From assembly GCA_017537045.1 (NCBI GenBank), contig JAFYLN010000035.1:1-17822 (forward strand): a DNA stretch of 17,822 bases, written 5' to 3'. The stretch comes from Oscillospiraceae bacterium. Its GTDB lineage: Bacteria; Bacillota_A; Clostridia; Oscillospirales; Oscillospiraceae. Every line of letters begins with the position of its first letter. Position 1 is the stretch's first letter. Below the pieces are notes generated by a model. It was not told the origin of the DNA, did not search any database, and saw only the letters and a program-made list of their open reading frames with translations. Positions 15,815 to 17,822 of the stretch are shown piece after piece. Both the position numbers and the translations under genes were made by a program.

Positions 15815-15867
15815 GCGAATTGGTGTCAGTGACCTCCACCATTGCCACCAATTCGCGGTGGCAGTGG
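15815..15867. repeat. Overlapping, mutually exclusive inverted repeats
   Basis: GCGAATTGGTG (15815-15825) is a perfect inverted match to CACCAATTCGC (15846-15856). The second arm overlaps another hairpin, 15839-15849 with 15857-15867 (11 bp, one G-T pair). The two structures cannot form together, an attenuator-like layout, or may mark an old element end. No gene lies here. The rest of 15619-15923 holds only the promoter, the hairpin above and the terminator at 15870-15907. Confidence 0.6.
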
Positions 15868-15869
15868 AC

Positions 15870-15907
15870 AAAAAATCGGAGGCTGCCGCAAGAGCGCGGC
15901 AGCCTCC
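15870..15907 (-). terminator. Intrinsic terminator of the SLH/Ig-like surface protein gene
   Basis: A perfect 12-bp GC-rich stem (15878-15889 with 15896-15907, 6-base loop) is followed on the minus strand by six T (15875-15870). It lies 17 bases after the stop codon. Confidence 0.92.
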
Positions 15908-15923
15908 TTGTGTTATGGCGTTA

Positions 15924-17822
15924 TTACTGATTCAGAGAATCGAACTGCATCAGCATGGCTGCGAACTGGGCGCGGTTGATCTCCAGGCCGGGGCCGAAGG
16001 AGGTTTCGGTCATGCCCGCGGCGATGCCGCTGTTGTAAGCCCAGAGGACGGCATCCCGGAACCAGACATTCTCTGCCACATCGGTGAAGGGCATGTCACC
16101 CTCCACGGCGGGAGAGCCAGCCAGGCGGTACAGGATCGTGACCACCTGGGCGCGGTTGATCTCCTGTGCGGGAGCGAAGGTGGTTTCGTTCACGCCCGTG
16201 ACGATGCCGCTGCTGTAGGCCCAGAGGACGGCATCATAGCACCAGGAACCGGCAGGCACATCGGTGAAGGGCATGTCACCCTCCACGGCGGGAGAACCGG
16301 CCATACGGTACAGGACAGTGACGACCTGGGCGCGGTTGGCGGTCAGTGCGGGGCCAAAGTGGCTGTCATCCATGCCGCTCATAAGGTTGCCGGAAACCAC
16401 ATAGTCAATGGCCTCATGGTACCACTGGCAGGTGTCCACATCCACGAACTTCTCGCTGGGGCACTCCAGAGCATCCACAAAGCTGTCGGCATAGGTGTAG
16501 CCGCAGACGGTGCAGATGTGCTGGTCATAGCCGTTCATGCCGCACTCGGGAGCCACATGGATGTGCTCATAATTGTGACCCAGGGCAGCAGTTTCGTCGG
16601 AGACATAGCTCTCGCCGCAGACAGAGCAGGTATAGGTGGTGTAGCCTGCCTCGGTGCAGGTGGGCTCGGTGACCACGGCCTCATAGGCGTGACCGCCGGG
16701 GATCACAGTCTCGGAAATCACATGGCCGCAGTCCAGACACTTGACGGTGGTCAGGCCGTCGGCGGTGCAGGAGGGCTCCACGGTAACCGTCTCGGTATTG
16801 GCGTGGGCACAGGGAACAACATGGACGATGCAGACGGTCTCCAGGCTCTGCTGGACATCTGTATAGACGCGGATGTAGGCATAGCCCTCGGAGACGGCGG
16901 TGATCAGGCCGGTCTCAGGATCCACGGTGGCAACCGCAGGATCAAAGGACTCCCACTTGACCTGGGCATGCTTCTCCAGAGTGGGCTCGGGAGTCAGGGT
17001 CGCATGGACGGAGCCGGTCTGACCGACGCTCAGGGTCAGCTCCTTGCTCTCGAGGGTCAGCTTCTCAGCCATAACAGGCTCAGAAACCACGGCGAAATTG
17101 ACGGACTTGGAGCCGTCCTTGGTGGTGGCCTTGATGATGCTCAGACCGGGCTCGGCGGGGACATACTTGGCAACGTTGATCTCGGTGCCATAGTAATCGA
17201 CCTCGGTGCCGGTGGTCAGCTCACCGTTGCCCTTCAGGATCTCCCAGTCGAAGGGGCCGTAGACAGGCTCGGGGCGCTGCCACTGGCCGCCGATGACGGT
17301 TCCGGCGGGGTTGCCCTCGGAGAGCACACCGTCGCAGCGGATGACCAGCTCGGAGGTGGTGGACTCGGGGGGATAGTAGACGTTGATCTCACCGGTGGCG
17401 GGATCGTAGTCGAACTCGGTGCGCCAGGAGTTCTGCATCTCGTACTCATAGCCGTAGTCGTAGCGGGTGAAGACGCGGATGCGCTCGGGCAGGGCGTAGC
17501 CCTCGTCATTGACCAGTCGGCCGCTCCAGGTGGCACCGGCGGAGCAGAAGTCGGGGCCGTCCAGCTTCAGACCCACGGCGCTCTCCGTGGAGTTGTAGTA
17601 ATCGTAGTCAATGTAGTTTTCGGCGGTGTAGAGCTTGACATTCACGGCCTCATGCAGACCCGCGTTGGAATAGCGGGCGGCCAGGGTTGCGGTCTCGCCC
17701 TGGGTGATGTACATGGTCTGCTCATAGAAGGGCAGATCGGAGACCAGATCGTCCTCATCCTCGTAGGTGTACAGGTCGGTCCAGTCGATGTGCATGGAGC
17801 GGGTCACACCGTTGAGGGTGAC
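15924..17822 (-). CDS. Surface protein with Big_2 domain, Cys repeats and three SLH domains (5' partial)
   Basis: The reading frame is open to the right edge, so the N-terminus and signal peptide are missing; the first GTG at 17807 is probably internal. Counting from that codon: 1-245 is an unassigned extracellular-type region rich in Tyr and Asp. Residues 247-330 are a bacterial Ig-like (Big_2) domain ending in ATVDPETGLITAVSEGYAYI. Residues 332-448 hold three repeats of about 38 residues with C-x2-C pairs (CLDCGH, CSVCGE, CTVCGY). Residues 452-507, 512-569 and 572-625 are S-layer homology domains (FTDV...NRAQVVTxLYRLAG). SLH domains anchor proteins to secondary cell-wall polymer, so this is a cell-surface protein. 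Its GC-rich sequence contrasts sharply with the island to its left. It ends in a strong terminator. Confidence 0.92.
   Translation of the reverse strand, partial: VTLNGVTRSMHIDWTDLYTYEDEDDLVSDLPFYEQTMYITQGETATLAARYSNAGLHEAVNVKLYTAENYIDYDYYNSTESAVGLKLDGPDFCSAGATWSGRLVNDEGYALPERIRVFTRYDYGYEYEMQNSWRTEFDYDPATGEINVYYPPESTTSELVIRCDGVLSEGNPAGTVIGGQWQRPEPVYGPFDWEILKGNGELTTGTEVDYYGTEINVAKYVPAEPGLSIIKATTKDGSKSVNFAVVSEPVMAEKLTLESKELTLSVGQTGSVHATLTPEPTLEKHAQVKWESFDPAVATVDPETGLITAVSEGYAYIRVYTDVQQSLETVCIVHVVPCAHANTETVTVEPSCTADGLTTVKCLDCGHVISETVIPGGHAYEAVVTEPTCTEAGYTTYTCSVCGESYVSDETAALGHNYEHIHVAPECGMNGYDQHICTVCGYTYADSFVDALECPSEKFVDVDTCQWYHEAIDYVVSGNLMSGMDDSHFGPALTANRAQVVTVLYRMAGSPAVEGDMPFTDVPAGSWCYDAVLWAYSSGIVTGVNETTFAPAQEINRAQVVTILYRLAGSPAVEGDMPFTDVAENVWFRDAVLWAYNSGIAAGMTETSFGPGLEINRAQFAAMLMQFDSLNQ

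Noticed and set aside
15745..15867. Retron msr/msd-like RNA
   Set aside because: There are strong hairpins, but no reverse transcriptase gene is encoded nearby.
15620..15871. Minus-strand 83-codon frame just before the SEC-C gene
   Set aside because: It runs through the 14-bp hairpin, the SEC-C promoter and the ribosome binding site, and its sequence has no domain-like character.
16081..16360. Direct repeats of about 180 bp spacing as a mobile or CRISPR-like array
   Set aside because: They are the DNA of consecutive SLH domains in the surface protein gene.

Overview
The window looks like a genomic island in a member of Bacillota, class Clostridia, probably an Oscillospirales-type gut commensal. 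The reasons are strong AGGAGG ribosome binding sites, sigma-A promoters of the TTGATA-N17-TATAAT type, intrinsic terminators, and a GC-rich S-layer-homology/Ig-like surface protein at the right edge. Most of the window (about 1-15870) is AT-rich accessory DNA. The GC-rich surface-protein gene at 15924-17822 is clearly different in base and codon use and looks like the resident chromosome. No integrase, tRNA, rRNA or CRISPR array is visible.

Left part. Bases 1 to about 315 (minus strand) hold no convincing protein gene. They form a dense chain of hairpins ending in a ribosome binding site at the window edge, most like the HEARO/omega-RNA that precedes IscB nucleases. Next comes a minus-strand gene of unknown function (368-1042). 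A divergent pair follows: a small XRE regulator (1170-1412, minus) and a SLOG-fold nucleotide-binding protein (1535-1978, plus). Two copies of a GGAC-N8-GTCCATTTG operator lie between them.

Centre. A three-gene plus-strand operon (2117-8217) has its own promoter and terminator. It encodes a 1189-residue RecQ-like SF2 helicase with large unrecognised flanking regions, a NERD-nuclease/UvrD-like SF1 helicase fusion of 575 residues, and a 261-residue cysteine-motif protein. This is the best candidate for an undescribed defence-type system. A monocistronic HTH-Fic AMPylase (8372-9259) follows.

Right part. A 1225-residue minus-strand protein has an N-terminal SEC-C zinc motif and a C-terminal PD-(D/E)XK-like nuclease motif. 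Its 3' end is interrupted by a complete IS21-family element (9375-11962; istA, istB, multiple terminal repeats, 5-bp target duplication). Removing the element and one duplication copy restores an in-frame 1232-residue protein. The IS replaces the last 13 residues with 6 that it encodes. The stretch between the SEC-C gene and the surface-protein gene contains three strong inverted repeats and a canonical SEC-C promoter.

Together the nuclease, helicase, SLOG and Fic genes suggest a defence or conflict island. That functional reading is inferred from domains and context.
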